Of a DNA stretch of 64,000 nt, positions 8,293 through 17,399 are shown one piece after another. How positions within the stretch are numbered: the stretch's first letter is position 1; every line of letters starts with the position of its first letter. The translations under genes were made by a program, and so were the position numbers. The notes beneath the pieces are model-generated. The model was not told the DNA's origin. It was given only the letters and a program-made list of their open reading frames with translations, and did not search any database. Location of the stretch: positions 204,762 through 268,761 of the forward strand of contig DIBR01000034.1 of NCBI GenBank assembly GCA_002415025.1, in the 5' to 3' direction. The DNA is from Spongiibacteraceae bacterium UBA5047 (lineage in GTDB: Bacteria; Pseudomonadota; Gammaproteobacteria; Pseudomonadales; Spongiibacteraceae).

Positions 8293-10080
8293 TCAGAAGG
8301 CGAATTCGTCGACATCCAGCGCCATAAGATTATCTGCGCCACTGAGCATGCTCAGTTTGTGGCTTTCGGTTCGCGGCAGAATACGCTGGAAATAGAATCG
8401 CGCGGTTTTCACCTTGGACGCCATGAAAGCGTCGCCCTCGCTGCCCCCCGCCGCGAGTTCGACCATTTGCGCCCACATAAAGGCGATCGCAATGTACCCG
8501 CTGTACATCAGATAATCAACCGAAGCGGCGCCGACTTCGTCGGGGTTCTGCATGGCTTTTTCACCGATCTGCATGGTGATTTCGCCCCATTCCTTGTTCA
8601 GCTGGGCCAGCGGTGCAACAAACTCTTCCATCGCCGCATTGCCGGCCTGGGCTTCACAGAATTTGTGGATTCGCTTGGTCAGGCCCATCAGCGCTTTGCC
8701 GCCGGTACCCATGATTTTGCGGCCCAGCAGATCCAGCGCCTGAATGCCGGTGGTGCCTTCGTAGAGGGTTGAGATACGCAGGTCGCGCACGATCTGCTCC
8801 ATGCCCCACTCGCCGATATAGCCGTGGCCACCGTAAATCTGCATGCCGTAGTTAGCCACTTCCAGACCGGTTTCGGTGACGAAGGCCTTGGCAATGGGCG
8901 TGAGCAGGTGCAGCAGCTCATCAGCTTCTTTCTGGATCTCTTCGGTTTCACCGTGCGAGGCCTGATCAACCAGCATCAGTATCCAGTACAGGAATGCGCG
9001 GCTGCCTTCGGTCAGCGCTTTTTGCGTCAGCAGCATGCGGCGCACATCGGGGTGAACAATGATCGGATCGGCCGGGCCATCCGGGTTTTTCGGGCCAGAG
9101 AGCGAACGCATCTGCAAACGCTCACGGGCATATTCAAGGCCGCCCTGATAGGCCAGCTGGCCCAGTGACAAGCCTTGCATGGCCGTACCCATGCGCGCGG
9201 TGTTCATCATCAGGAACATGTAGGTAAGGCCCTGATTCTCCTCACCGATCAGATAGCCGGTAGCCGCGTCAAAATTCAACACGGCCGTTGCCGAGCCCTT
9301 GATACCCATTTTGTGCTCGATGGAGCCGCAGGTAACACCGTTGCGGTCACCCAGGCTGCCATCTTCGTGGGCGATAAACTTCGGCACCAGAAACAGGGAA
9401 ATGCCCTTGGTGCCTTCCGGAGCGCCTTCAACCCGCGCCAGCACAAGATGAATAATGTTCTCCGTCATATCGTGGTCGCCGGAGGAGATGAAAATCTTGG
9501 TGCCGGTAATGTTGTAAGTGCCGTCGCCATTATTGCTGGCCTTGGTGCGCGACAGACCCACATCGGAGCCGGCGTGAGGCTCGGTCAGACACATGGTGCC
9601 CATCCAGCTGCCTTCGGTCATTTTTGGCAGGTAGCGCTCCTGCTGCATTTCGTTACCATAGACTTCCAGCACGCGCGCCGCACTGCCAGACAGGCCCGGA
9701 TACATGCTCCAGGACCAGTTGGCACCGCCAATCATGTCGGAGAGCAGCAGACCCATTGAGGGCGGCAAGCCCTGGCCGCCAAATTCGCTGCGAGCGCTCA
9801 TCGACGTCCAGCCCGCTTCGCGGTACTGGTCGTAGGCTTCCTTGAAGCCCTCGGGCGTGGTCACACCGTCTTCACTCCAGGTACAACCCTGCTGGTCGCC
9901 AACCTGGTTCAGCGGGGCGAGCACTTCCTCGGCAAATTTCGCTCCTTCGGTGAGAATGGCATCCATCAAATCGGGCGTCACTTCTTCGCGGCCCTGCAGG
10001 CTGGCATAGTGGTCTTCAGCCTTGAGCAGATCCTTCAGCACAAACTGCATATCGCGTAAGGGAGCTTTGTATAAGGGCAT
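8293..10080 (-). CDS. Acyl-CoA dehydrogenase (long form, paralogue 1)
   Basis: 595 residues, ATG start with a GAGGT site eight bases upstream. Same architecture as the next gene in the operon: N-terminal helical domain, beta-barrel flavin-binding region (CLTEPHAGSDVG, about 164-175), C-terminal ACAD domain with catalytic Glu441 in YEGTTGIQALDL, and an added helical C-terminal domain. It shares long identical stretches with the 6504-8273 product (for example TENIIHLVLA and DVRRMLLTQKA), so the two are paralogues. A promoter candidate sits upstream at 10140-10169. Likely role: oxidation of medium or long acyl-CoA or an unusual acyl-CoA. Which of the pair prefers which substrate cannot be told from sequence. 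Confidence 0.9.
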   Translation of the reverse strand: MPLYKAPLRDMQFVLKDLLKAEDHYASLQGREEVTPDLMDAILTEGAKFAEEVLAPLNQVGDQQGCTWSEDGVTTPEGFKEAYDQYREAGWTSMSARSEFGGQGLPPSMGLLLSDMIGGANWSWSMYPGLSGSAARVLEVYGNEMQQERYLPKMTEGSWMGTMCLTEPHAGSDVGLSRTKASNNGDGTYNITGTKIFISSGDHDMTENIIHLVLARVEGAPEGTKGISLFLVPKFIAHEDGSLGDRNGVTCGSIEHKMGIKGSATAVLNFDAATGYLIGEENQGLTYMFLMMNTARMGTAMQGLSLGQLAYQGGLEYARERLQMRSLSGPKNPDGPADPIIVHPDVRRMLLTQKALTEGSRAFLYWILMLVDQASHGETEEIQKEADELLHLLTPIAKAFVTETGLEVANYGMQIYGGHGYIGEWGMEQIVRDLRISTLYEGTTGIQALDLLGRKIMGTGGKALMGLTKRIHKFCEAQAGNAAMEEFVAPLAQLNKEWGEITMQIGEKAMQNPDEVGAASVDYLMYSGYIAIAFMWAQMVELAAGGSEGDAFMASKVKTARFYFQRILPRTESHKLSMLSGADNLMALDVDEFAF

Positions 10081-10139
10081 GGGATTTACCTCGATAGTAA
10101 TGACAGGCGCAACAAATCACGCCAATGTTGACGGCGAGT

Positions 10140-10169
10140 ATATTAGGCAAATCAGCGGTAAAAATGCAA
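10140..10169 (-). promoter_or_regulatory. Candidate promoter of the acyl-CoA dehydrogenase pair
   Basis: On the minus strand, -35 TTGCAT (10164-10169), an 18-bp spacer and -10 TAATAT (10140-10145), about 60 bp before the start codon at 10080. Hexamers are 4 of 6 each, so this is a reasonable but unproven sigma70 promoter. Confidence 0.4.
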
Positions 10170-10222
10170 GGGTTTTGCCGCCAAATTCCCTATCCGGCGG
10201 CTTTCTCTATATTTAACAATAT

Positions 10223-10250
10223 GTTACGAAAAGAGATTACAAATCGTAAC
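10223..10250. repeat. Inverted repeat GTTACGA-N14-TCGTAAC
   Basis: Perfect 7-bp arms (10223-10229 and 10244-10250) with a 14-nt AT-rich centre. It overlaps the stop codon of the AidB-like gene and lies 54-81 bp upstream of the paralogue-pair promoter. It is too AT-rich and lacks a T-tract, so an operator for a dimeric regulator is more likely than a terminator. No specific regulator can be assigned. Confidence 0.35.
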
Positions 10251-11940
10251 AGTGCGGATTGGCGCGATTTATCAATAGCTCCAGGTCCAAACCCGCTGGC
10301 AGGGCGCCAAAATGGTGGGACGGTGCCTCACAGCGGCCCGCCAGAAAGGCCTCGGCAATGGCCGCGTTACCCGATCGCAGTAACAGCGAACCCTGAAGAC
10401 TGAGGGCCAATAATTCCACCAGGCGACGCGAAGAACATTCATCGCTCACGGCCAATTCGTGCTTGAGGTTTTCGACCACGGCGTCCTGACGCGGGTCGCT
10501 GTGGGCCGTGGTCAGCAGTTCAGCCATCCAGGCATCCACAACCTCCGGGCTGCGTGACATGGCGCGGCGTACATCCAGCGCCTGAATATTGCCCGAGCCT
10601 TCCCAGATAGCGTTGATGGGCGCCTCGCGATACAACCTCGGCATAATGCAATTCTCCATCACGCCGTTGCCGCCGATGCATTCCATTGCCTCATAGGCGT
10701 GCTGGGGGTTGCGCTTGCATATCCAGTATTTGCCCACGGCCGTACCCAGCCTGAGTAACAGCTGATCCTGTTCCGACTGACTGTCCAACGCCCGTGCCAT
10801 GCGCATCGTCATAGCCAGTGACCCTTCAACTTCCAGCTGCAAATCGGCAATCACATTGCGCATAACGGGCTGGTCAATCAAGCGCTTGCCAAAGGCTTCA
10901 CGATGACTCGCATGGTGTGCGGCCTGAATCACCGCCTGACGCTGACCGGCACTGGAACCGACCATGCAATCAAAGCGGGTCATGGCAACCATCTGGATAA
11001 TCGAGGGCACGCCGCGTCCGGGCGCACCGATCAACCACCCCAGCGCACCGCGAAACTCGACCTCGGATGAGGCGTTGGCGACATTGCCCATCTTGTCTTT
11101 CAGACGCTGTATTTCCAGCGGGTTTTTATGGCCATCCGGATGCCAGCGCGGCACCAGAAAACAGCTCAGCCCAGCCCCGGTTTGCGCCAGCACCAGAAAG
11201 GCATCGCACATGGGTGCCGACAGAAACCATTTGTGGCCAACCAGTGAATAGGCCTCACAGCCCTCGACCTCGCCGATAGGGCTAGCCTGCGTGGTATTGG
11301 CGCGCACGTCCGAGCCGCCCTGCTTTTCCGTCATACCCATACCAATAGTCAGCGCTGTTTTTTCACGATAGTGAATATTGCGCGGGTCATAGGCATTGCT
11401 GAGGACTTTAGGCAACCAGGTTTTGGCGATAACGGGGTTCAGTTGCAGGGTCGGCGCAGAGGCAAAAGTCATTGTCACCGGGCAGCCGTGCGCGGCTTCA
11501 ACCTGCGCGTGCAGGTAATATTTTGCCGCTCGCGCGGCATGGGCACCTTCGCCCTGCCCGGCCTCTGCTTCACGCCAGGGCGAACTGTGCAGCCCCGCGC
11601 TAAAAGCCTGATCCATCAAGGCGTGATAGCTGGGGTGAAATTCAATCACATCAAGGCGCCGGCCAAAGCGGTCGTGGGTATGCAGGCTGGGTTTGTGGGC
11701 ATTGGCCTGAAAGCCCAGCTCAATAAATTCGGGCACGCCGCACAACTGGCCGTAATCCACCAGCTCGGCCTCGGCAGCGGGCGCCTGCCGCTGGATGGCT
11801 TCGCGCAGGGCCTGATCGCCGAGATAGAGGTTGTGATTCTCCAGCGCACCCGCCTGATTAAATACTTCGTGGGTGGTCTGGGCGGTCCCTTGGACAGCCT
11901 CGTGGCTGGCAATAACGGAAGGTTCTCTCGCCGAATTCAT
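10237..11940 (-). CDS. AidB-like acyl-CoA dehydrogenase family protein
   Basis: 567 residues, ATG with AGGAG six to seven bases upstream. It has the acyl-CoA dehydrogenase fold with AidB-type features. There is an N-terminal extension of about 170 residues (FNQAGALENHNLYL near residue 27), the flavin stretch GMGMTEKQGGSDVR (about 200-213), and IWEGSGNIQALDV with Glu447 at the catalytic position. AidB proteins are induced by alkylation stress in E. coli and bind DNA, but many environmental homologues are simply annotated as isovaleryl- or other acyl-CoA dehydrogenases. The position between bioD and two acyl-CoA dehydrogenases favours acyl-CoA metabolism. The gap to bioD is 74 bp without a clear terminator, so read-through from the biotin operon is possible. 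Confidence 0.82.
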   Translation of the reverse strand: MNSAREPSVIASHEAVQGTAQTTHEVFNQAGALENHNLYLGDQALREAIQRQAPAAEAELVDYGQLCGVPEFIELGFQANAHKPSLHTHDRFGRRLDVIEFHPSYHALMDQAFSAGLHSSPWREAEAGQGEGAHAARAAKYYLHAQVEAAHGCPVTMTFASAPTLQLNPVIAKTWLPKVLSNAYDPRNIHYREKTALTIGMGMTEKQGGSDVRANTTQASPIGEVEGCEAYSLVGHKWFLSAPMCDAFLVLAQTGAGLSCFLVPRWHPDGHKNPLEIQRLKDKMGNVANASSEVEFRGALGWLIGAPGRGVPSIIQMVAMTRFDCMVGSSAGQRQAVIQAAHHASHREAFGKRLIDQPVMRNVIADLQLEVEGSLAMTMRMARALDSQSEQDQLLLRLGTAVGKYWICKRNPQHAYEAMECIGGNGVMENCIMPRLYREAPINAIWEGSGNIQALDVRRAMSRSPEVVDAWMAELLTTAHSDPRQDAVVENLKHELAVSDECSSRRLVELLALSLQGSLLLRSGNAAIAEAFLAGRCEAPSHHFGALPAGLDLELLINRANPHCYDL

Positions 11941-12014
11941 GCACTGCTCCTATATTCACCCAAGCCAAATTGACAGGGTAAACATTGGCGCAGAAAAAAG
12001 GTAGCGCTGCCGAC

Positions 12015-12701
12015 TTATTTACCTAGTAACGGGGCGATATCCAGATAGGTTGAGCACTGCTCGGGCGTTGTATTGTCGAGATGGGGCACCCTGCCAATAC
12101 AGGGCGCAGGCAGAAGTTCTTTGAGGGTGTCGAAATTTTCATCCGGGCACGTCATTGACGGATCAATACTGTTCGCAACCCAACCAGCCAACATCAGGCC
12201 ATCGCGACGTATGGCCTCTGCCGTGAGTAGCGCGTGATTCAAACAACCCAGTTTCATGCCAACCACCAGAATCACCGGCAGTTGCATCTCCAGCGCCAGA
12301 CCGGCCAACGTTTCGCGCTCATTCAATGGCACACGCCAGCCGCCAGCGCCTTCAATCAGCGCGAAATCATGGGCAGTCATCAACGCGCCCCGACAAACAC
12401 CGGCAAGCTGCGATACGGTTAATCGCCGACCCGCCTGGCGGGCAGCAATGTGCGGCGCAATGGCAGGCTCCAATACCACCGGATTCACCTGCTCATAGCC
12501 CAGCGGCACTGTCATTTGCGACTGCAATATCAGCGCGTCGTCGTTGCGCAAGCCCGCTTCCGTTTTCACGGCTCCCGCCGCCACCGGCTTTAACGCCAGC
12601 GTGCGCAAGCCCTGTTGTTTGGCAGCCACCAGCAAGGCTGCGGCAATAACCGTTTTGCCCACATCGGTATCGGTACCCGCGATAAAAAAACGCTTAGCCA
12701 C
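12015..12701 (-). CDS. bioD: ATP-dependent dethiobiotin synthetase BioD
   Basis: 228 residues. Converts 7,8-diaminopelargonate, CO2 and ATP to dethiobiotin, the penultimate step of biotin synthesis. The P-loop is GTDTDVGKT (residues 9-17), and the carboxylate-site motif EGAGGWRVPL is near residue 117. The start is GTG, overlapping the end of bioHC by 8 nt, with a strong GGAGG six bases upstream inside the bioHC coding sequence, so translation is probably coupled. Last gene of bioB-bioF-bioHC-bioD. The diaminopelargonate-forming aminotransferase bioA is not in the window. Confidence 0.95.
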   Translation of the reverse strand: MAKRFFIAGTDTDVGKTVIAAALLVAAKQQGLRTLALKPVAAGAVKTEAGLRNDDALILQSQMTVPLGYEQVNPVVLEPAIAPHIAARQAGRRLTVSQLAGVCRGALMTAHDFALIEGAGGWRVPLNERETLAGLALEMQLPVILVVGMKLGCLNHALLTAEAIRRDGLMLAGWVANSIDPSMTCPDENFDTLKELLPAPCIGRVPHLDNTTPEQCSTYLDIAPLLGK

Positions 12702-14277
12702 GCATAACCTCCGGCTTTTCCAATGTCAGATACCAAAGCTGGTAGCTGGCGGGCAACAAGCCGTCGGCCTTGCGATAGGATTCGTACGCCGCAACAAAGC
12801 CGCGCAATGCCTGCTTGCCGGTTAGCCCGCCGGGGCGGCCCGCATTCACATTGTGCGCGCCCAACTGCTTTAACTCAGCAGTCAGTTCCCGAATATCGTG
12901 GTAGTGCAAAACTTCTTCCTGCTCGTCCCAGCAGACAAGCCGCAAACCGCTGGCATTGAGGCCCGCCTGCACGGTATCAGCGTCCAGAAAACGATTGACG
13001 TGCGAGCGGGCATCCACGGCCTGCCACGCTCCCCGCAACTCGTGCAGGGTTGTAGGGCCAAGGGTACTGAGCAGCGCCCGTCCGCCCGGTTTCAAAACAC
13101 GATAGAGTTCACTGAATACGGCGGCAATATTTTCACACCACTGAATCGACAGCGAAGAAAACACGCAATCCACACTTTCATCATGCAAGGGTAAATCTTC
13201 TGCGTCGCCGCAAACAAAACTGTCGGCGCGGCGTTGCGGATGGTCGCGTGTATAACGCAACATGCCCTCCGCCAAATCCAGAGCAACGAGATGCTCAGCC
13301 ACAGGCCGCAGTGCTGGCAGGCTGTAACCGGTGCCACAACCAAGGTCCAGCATCCGGCTCTGCTGCACTTGCCCGATGCTATCTGACAGTTTGGTGAACA
13401 GCGCATCCGCTACCCGGCGTTGCAAGGCGGCTACGCTGTCATAGCTTTCTGCGGCGCGGCTGAAGGAGTCTGCGACATTGCGTTTATTGAGGCTGTTGTG
13501 AGGGCAACTGTTGTCAATTAACTGATGGCGACGGCAAAAATCCAGCACCATCGCCCACACATTATCAGCCTGCGACAGAAAAGGAATATGCCCGGCGCCC
13601 ATGACAAGCTGAACGTCAATGTTTGTATTCAGCCCGCCCAGTTCGTCAGCGCAGCGTTGTGGAACTAGCGCATCGTTTTCACCCAGTATAAAAAGGTGGG
13701 GGCGCTGAATAGCTTTCAGCTGAGGGCGATTATCCCACTCACCCAAGCACTGCAGCAAACGGCGCGCACTGCCTATCGAGCTAACCGAAGACGACGAAAG
13801 ATGACCGGGTGAATTGTCGTCGCCCTGCCATTGCAGCAAATCGAAACGGCGCAGTCCGCGCTCGGTATGGCGCTCGAAGCGCTGGCAAAAATCCTCAAAA
13901 ACCGCTTCAGGCATGGCCCAGGGCCAGTGCTCTCGCGCCACAAAGCTGGCGTTAGCCGCCAGCGATATCACGGCGACAACCCGATCCGGATGTGAGGCGG
14001 CAAACCGTGTGATCAACATGGCGCCCAACGACCAGCCAAGATAGATGGCTTGCGGGGGAACTAGCGGCAGCAGTGCATCCATCAGCTCATCCGGTGTCTC
14101 GACATCGCCCCGACTGGCGCCGTGGCCGGGCAAATCGAGCAGCGTGATATGGAAATGTTTGCGTAGTAGCGGCAAAGCGCCGCGCCAGCAATCACTGGAT
14201 GACGCCCAGCCGTGAACCATCACCAGCTCGGGGGCGTCGCTGTGCGTTGCCGGCAGGCGCTCACGGTAGAGTTTCAT
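12694..14277 (-). CDS. bioHC: Bifunctional pimeloyl-ACP methyl ester esterase / malonyl-ACP methyltransferase BioHC
   Basis: 527 residues, fusing the two enzymes that open and close the pimelate arm of biotin synthesis. The N-terminal alpha/beta hydrolase (about 1-255) is BioH-like: nucleophile Ser83 in GWSLG, Asp202 in GENDALVP and His230 in GAGHIPF. The C-terminal part (about 265-527) is a BioC-like SAM methyltransferase with the motif LDLGCGTG at 310-317. BioC methylates malonyl-ACP so that fatty acid synthase will extend it; BioH removes the methyl at the pimeloyl stage. The ATG at 14277 overlaps the bioF stop as ATGA and is preferred over an in-frame start six codons upstream. A BioHC fusion is known from Saccharophagus-type bacteria. 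Both active sites look intact. Confidence 0.93.
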   Translation of the reverse strand: MKLYRERLPATHSDAPELVMVHGWASSSDCWRGALPLLRKHFHITLLDLPGHGASRGDVETPDELMDALLPLVPPQAIYLGWSLGAMLITRFAASHPDRVVAVISLAANASFVAREHWPWAMPEAVFEDFCQRFERHTERGLRRFDLLQWQGDDNSPGHLSSSSVSSIGSARRLLQCLGEWDNRPQLKAIQRPHLFILGENDALVPQRCADELGGLNTNIDVQLVMGAGHIPFLSQADNVWAMVLDFCRRHQLIDNSCPHNSLNKRNVADSFSRAAESYDSVAALQRRVADALFTKLSDSIGQVQQSRMLDLGCGTGYSLPALRPVAEHLVALDLAEGMLRYTRDHPQRRADSFVCGDAEDLPLHDESVDCVFSSLSIQWCENIAAVFSELYRVLKPGGRALLSTLGPTTLHELRGAWQAVDARSHVNRFLDADTVQAGLNASGLRLVCWDEQEEVLHYHDIRELTAELKQLGAHNVNAGRPGGLTGKQALRGFVAAYESYRKADGLLPASYQLWYLTLEKPEVMRG

Positions 14278-15452
14278 TCGCCGCGCCCGACACACTGTTC
14301 CAGCGCATTCAACAAGCTGTCGATCTGCTCGCGACTGTGTGCGGCACTCAGGGTGATGCGCAAACGCGCGGTACCTTCGGGCACCGTTGGCGGGCGAATA
14401 GCCGAGACCAGAATGCCCTGCCCTGCCAGACGCTCGCTAAAGGCCAGCGCATCGCTGTCTGCGCCAACGAGCAAGGGCTGTATGGCCGTGTCAGAACTCG
14501 CCAGCGGCAGACCAAGACGCGCCGCGCCTTCGCGAAAGGCCTGAATATTGCGTTGCAACTGCGAGCGCCGCCAATCTTCTTCAGCCAACACGTCCAACGC
14601 GGCCAGATTCGCAGCCGCAACGGCGGGCGGCATGGCAGTGGTGTAAATATAGGGTCTGGCAAATTGGATCAGCGTTTCAATCAGAACCTCGCTGCCAGCG
14701 ACAAAGGCACCAAAGCACCCCAGCGCTTTTCCCAGTGTGCCCATCAGAACGGGAAGCTCTTCTTGCGACAGTCCGAAGTGTTCTGCCGAGCCTGCACCGT
14801 GAGCACCGAGCACGCCGAAACCGTGAGCATCGTCTGCCATCAACCAGGCATTGTTCTGCTTTGCTACCGCCGCCAGTTCCGGCAGCGGTGCCAGATCGCC
14901 ATCCATGCTGAACACCGCATCGACGGCGATCAGCCGGCGGCCTTCGTCGCCAGATTTTTCGAGACGGCGTTGCAGGTCCGCAATATCGTTGTGGGCAAAA
15001 CGCTGAAAACGGGCACCGCTGAGCAAGCCGCCGTCGAGCAGCGAAGCGTGGTTAAGCCGGTCTTCAAAAATGTGATCGCCCTTGCCGAGCAGGGCATTGA
15101 TGATACCGAGGTTGGCCATATAGCCGGTTGAGAACAGGAGGGCACGCGAGCGCCCGGTAAGCGCTGCCAGCCGTTCTTCCAACTCATGGTGCCAGTGCGA
15201 ATGGCCGCTGACCAGATGCGAGGCGCCGCTGCCCACCCCGTACTCTGCAGCCGCGCTTTGCATCGCCGCAATCAACCGGGGGTGATTGGCCAGCCCGAGG
15301 TAATCGTTACTGCAAAACTGGAGATAATCCCGACCGTCAACACGGACCGCAGGCCCCTGCGCTGACTCCAGCAAGCGGCGAACACGATAGCGGTGTGTTG
15401 CCGTCCGCTCGTCCAGTGCAGCCTGAAGGGATTGTTCAAGAGAATGTGGCAC
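14274..15452 (-). CDS. bioF: 8-amino-7-oxononanoate synthase BioF
   Basis: 392 residues, GTG start. PLP enzyme that condenses pimeloyl-ACP with L-alanine, releasing CO2. PLP-binding Lys242 sits in [18 protein letters not shown] (107-116), HASLLDGG (135-142) and [10 protein letters not shown] (207-216) match the alpha-oxoamine synthase family. It lies 54 bp downstream of bioB and overlaps bioHC as ATGA, so it is the second gene of the biotin operon. The ribosome site before the GTG is weak; no better start is apparent. Confidence 0.95.
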   Translation of the reverse strand: MPHSLEQSLQAALDERTATHRYRVRRLLESAQGPAVRVDGRDYLQFCSNDYLGLANHPRLIAAMQSAAAEYGVGSGASHLVSGHSHWHHELEERLAALTGRSRALLFSTGYMANLGIINALLGKGDHIFEDRLNHASLLDGGLLSGARFQRFAHNDIADLQRRLEKSGDEGRRLIAVDAVFSMDGDLAPLPELAAVAKQNNAWLMADDAHGFGVLGAHGAGSAEHFGLSQEELPVLMGTLGKALGCFGAFVAGSEVLIETLIQFARPYIYTTAMPPAVAAANLAALDVLAEEDWRRSQLQRNIQAFREGAARLGLPLASSDTAIQPLLVGADSDALAFSERLAGQGILVSAIRPPTVPEGTARLRITLSAAHSREQIDSLLNALEQCVGRGE

Positions 15453-15506
15453 AAGAGTACTCGCGTCTCACTACACAACGGCACCGCGTCCGACGTCCGA
15501 TGTTGA

Positions 15507-16553
15507 TTACGCCGTTGCGTCGTAAAAGAAACGATCGTTCTGTGCCTGTTGCAGGCTTGCCTGCAGTACCGCCTGTTCGTCCTCGTCGCTGTGTTCCACT
15601 CCGCGCTCTTCCGGCTTGATGCCAAGGCGCTCGAACAGTTTCAGATCCTTGTTGGCTTCCGGGTTCGGTGTGGTCAGGAGTTTTTCGCCGTAGAAAATGG
15701 AGTTGGCACCGGCAAAATAAGCCAGGGCATGCATCTGCTCATTCATTTCTTCACGACCGGCCGACAGGCGCACATGAGAGGCCGGCATCATAATGCGTGC
15801 AACGGCGAGGGTACGAATAAAATCAAAAGGATCGAGGTCGGCCTCGTCTGCCAGCGGTGTACCTTCTACCCGCACCAGCATATTGATGGGGACACTCTCC
15901 GGGTGTTCGGGCAGATTCGCCAATTGAATCAACAGCCCCGCGCGATCGGAGGCCTTTTCGCCCATGCCGACGATGCCGCCACTGCAAACTTTCAAACCGG
16001 CCTTGCGGACGTTGGATAGCGTTGTCAGCCGATCCTGATAGGTGCGGGTGGTGATGATTTCGCCGTAGTACTCCGGCGAGGTATCCAGATTGTGGTTGTA
16101 GTAGTCCAGTCCGGCCTCGGCCAGCTCCTGGGACTGCTCTTCGGTCAACATACCCAGGGTCATGCAGGTTTCCAGACCCATTTCCTTCACGCCTTTCACC
16201 ATTGCCGTGACGTAGGGCATGTCTTTTTTCTTGGGTGAGCGCCAGGCAGCACCCATGCAGAAACGGCTGGCGCCGGTGGCTTTGGCCGCACGGGCCTCGG
16301 CCAGCACCTTTTCCACTTCCATCAGCTTTTCCTGCTCGAGGCCGGTGTCGTAGCGGTTGCTCTGGGGGCAGTATTTGCAGTCTTCCGGGCAGGCGCCGGT
16401 TTTGATCGAAAGCAGGGTGCTCACTTGCACGGCGTTCGGGTCAAAATACTCGCGATGAACGCTGTGCGCCTTAAACAGCAGGTCATTAAAGGGCAAGGCA
16501 AACAGTGCGTTGACTTCACTGGGCGTCCAGTCGTGGCGAATCGGGCTGCTCAT
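15507..16553 (-). CDS. bioB: Biotin synthase BioB
   Basis: 348 residues from the preferred ATG at 16553, which has AGGA about seven bases upstream and gives the usual family N-terminus. An in-frame start exists at 16601 but adds 16 unconserved residues. Radical SAM enzyme that inserts sulfur into dethiobiotin. The 4Fe-4S motif CPEDCKYC places Cys55, Cys59 and Cys62; further conserved patterns are [12 protein letters not shown] and YYNHNLDTS. First gene of the biotin operon; the promoter and a BirA-type operator lie 66-105 bp upstream. Confidence 0.97.
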   Translation of the reverse strand: MSSPIRHDWTPSEVNALFALPFNDLLFKAHSVHREYFDPNAVQVSTLLSIKTGACPEDCKYCPQSNRYDTGLEQEKLMEVEKVLAEARAAKATGASRFCMGAAWRSPKKKDMPYVTAMVKGVKEMGLETCMTLGMLTEEQSQELAEAGLDYYNHNLDTSPEYYGEIITTRTYQDRLTTLSNVRKAGLKVCSGGIVGMGEKASDRAGLLIQLANLPEHPESVPINMLVRVEGTPLADEADLDPFDFIRTLAVARIMMPASHVRLSAGREEMNEQMHALAYFAGANSIFYGEKLLTTPNPEANKDLKLFERLGIKPEERGVEHSDEDEQAVLQASLQQAQNDRFFYDATA

Positions 16554-16618
16554 GGCGTATCCTGTTGTTTGAATCGTCATTTCAATCAATGCGCCCGCCA
16601 TTGGGCGCGAAAGCCCGC

Positions 16619-16647
16619 ATTTTATCTGTCAACCTGCAAGGACGCAA
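16619..16647 (-). promoter_or_regulatory. bioB operon promoter
   Basis: On the minus strand, -35 TTGCGT (16642-16647), 17 bp, and -10 TAAAAT (16619-16624). The BirA-type palindrome at 16626-16658 covers the -35 box and spacer, which is the arrangement expected for repression by biotinylated BirA. The -10 matches 5 of 6 and the -35 only 3 of 6. Confidence 0.6.
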
Positions 16648-16658
16648 ATGGTTAACAG
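16626..16658. promoter_or_regulatory. BirA-type biotin operator
   Basis: CTGTCAACC (16626-16634), 15 bases, GGTTAACAG (16650-16658): 8 of 9 positions are symmetric. The half-site and 14-16 bp spacing match the BirA operator known from bacterial bio operons (TGTnAACC / GGTTnACA). It overlaps the bioB promoter on one strand and the comF ribosome site and start codon on the other. BirA itself is not in the window. Confidence 0.72.
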
Positions 16659-17349
16659 CCTTCTCCACCGCGCTTCATTTCATCTACTGCCCGGGCGCTG
16701 CCTCTTGTGTCTGGCGCACACCCTTGCCGCAGCCGACATTTGCACAGGCTGCCACGATGAGCTGCCCTGGCTGGGCCCGCATTGCCAGCGCTGCGCCCTG
16801 CCATTAGGCAGTGCTTCCCGGCATGGGCAGTGCGGGCAATGCCTGAAATCGCCACCACAATTCGACGAATGCGCCGCTGTGTGGGAATACGGCTACCCGA
16901 TCGACCAATTGATCAGCCGCTTTAAATACCAGCGGCGGCAACTTTACGGCAGCCTGCTGTCCCGACTTGCACTGGATCGCATCCGCGCCGCGTCGCGCCC
17001 GGATTTGTTGGCGCCAGTCCCCATGCATTGGCGCAGGCGATTACAGCGCGGATTTAATCAGGCCGATATCATCGCCAGGGTCTGGTCTCCACTATTGGGT
17101 ATTCCAGTTTCCACCGACCTGTATCGCCTGCACTACAATCCGCCGCAACAAGGGCTGAGCGCCAAACAGCGCCGGCATAATTTGCAGGCGGCGTTTGCGT
17201 TGCGCAAAAACGCTGATATCGCAGGCAAACACGTGGCCATTATCGATGACGTGGTTACAACAGCCGCGACAGCCAATAGCGTGGCCGCTATACTGCGCGA
17301 AGCTGGCGCAAGGCGTGTATCGGTCTGGTGTCTGGCGAGAACGCCTTGA
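16648..17349 (+). CDS. comF: ComF family phosphoribosyltransferase-like protein
   Basis: 233 residues; ATG at 16648 with AAGGA five bases upstream. The N-terminal zinc-ribbon region has Cys pairs at 18/21, 32/35, 46/49 and 62/65. A phosphoribosyltransferase domain follows, with the PRPP-binding loop VAIIDDVVTTAATA (about 198-211). ComF (GntX) proteins support DNA uptake or use of DNA as nutrient; the exact reaction is unsettled. It is divergent from bioB, as in many gammaproteobacteria, and its start codon lies inside the BirA-type operator, so biotin status might affect it. The srkA start follows 50 bp after the stop. Confidence 0.88.
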   Translation: MVNSLLHRASFHLLPGRCLLCLAHTLAAADICTGCHDELPWLGPHCQRCALPLGSASRHGQCGQCLKSPPQFDECAAVWEYGYPIDQLISRFKYQRRQLYGSLLSRLALDRIRAASRPDLLAPVPMHWRRRLQRGFNQADIIARVWSPLLGIPVSTDLYRLHYNPPQQGLSAKQRRHNLQAAFALRKNADIAGKHVAIIDDVVTTAATANSVAAILREAGARRVSVWCLARTP

Positions 17350-17399
17350 AAACCTCTAGCGCACGCTTTCTAAACCTGAATATCACCCGGAGGACAAGC

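Noticed and set aside
14199..15131. 310-codon plus-strand frame opposite bioF and bioHC
   Set aside because: Mirror frame of strongly conserved genes in GC-rich codon usage; no coherent domain in its product.
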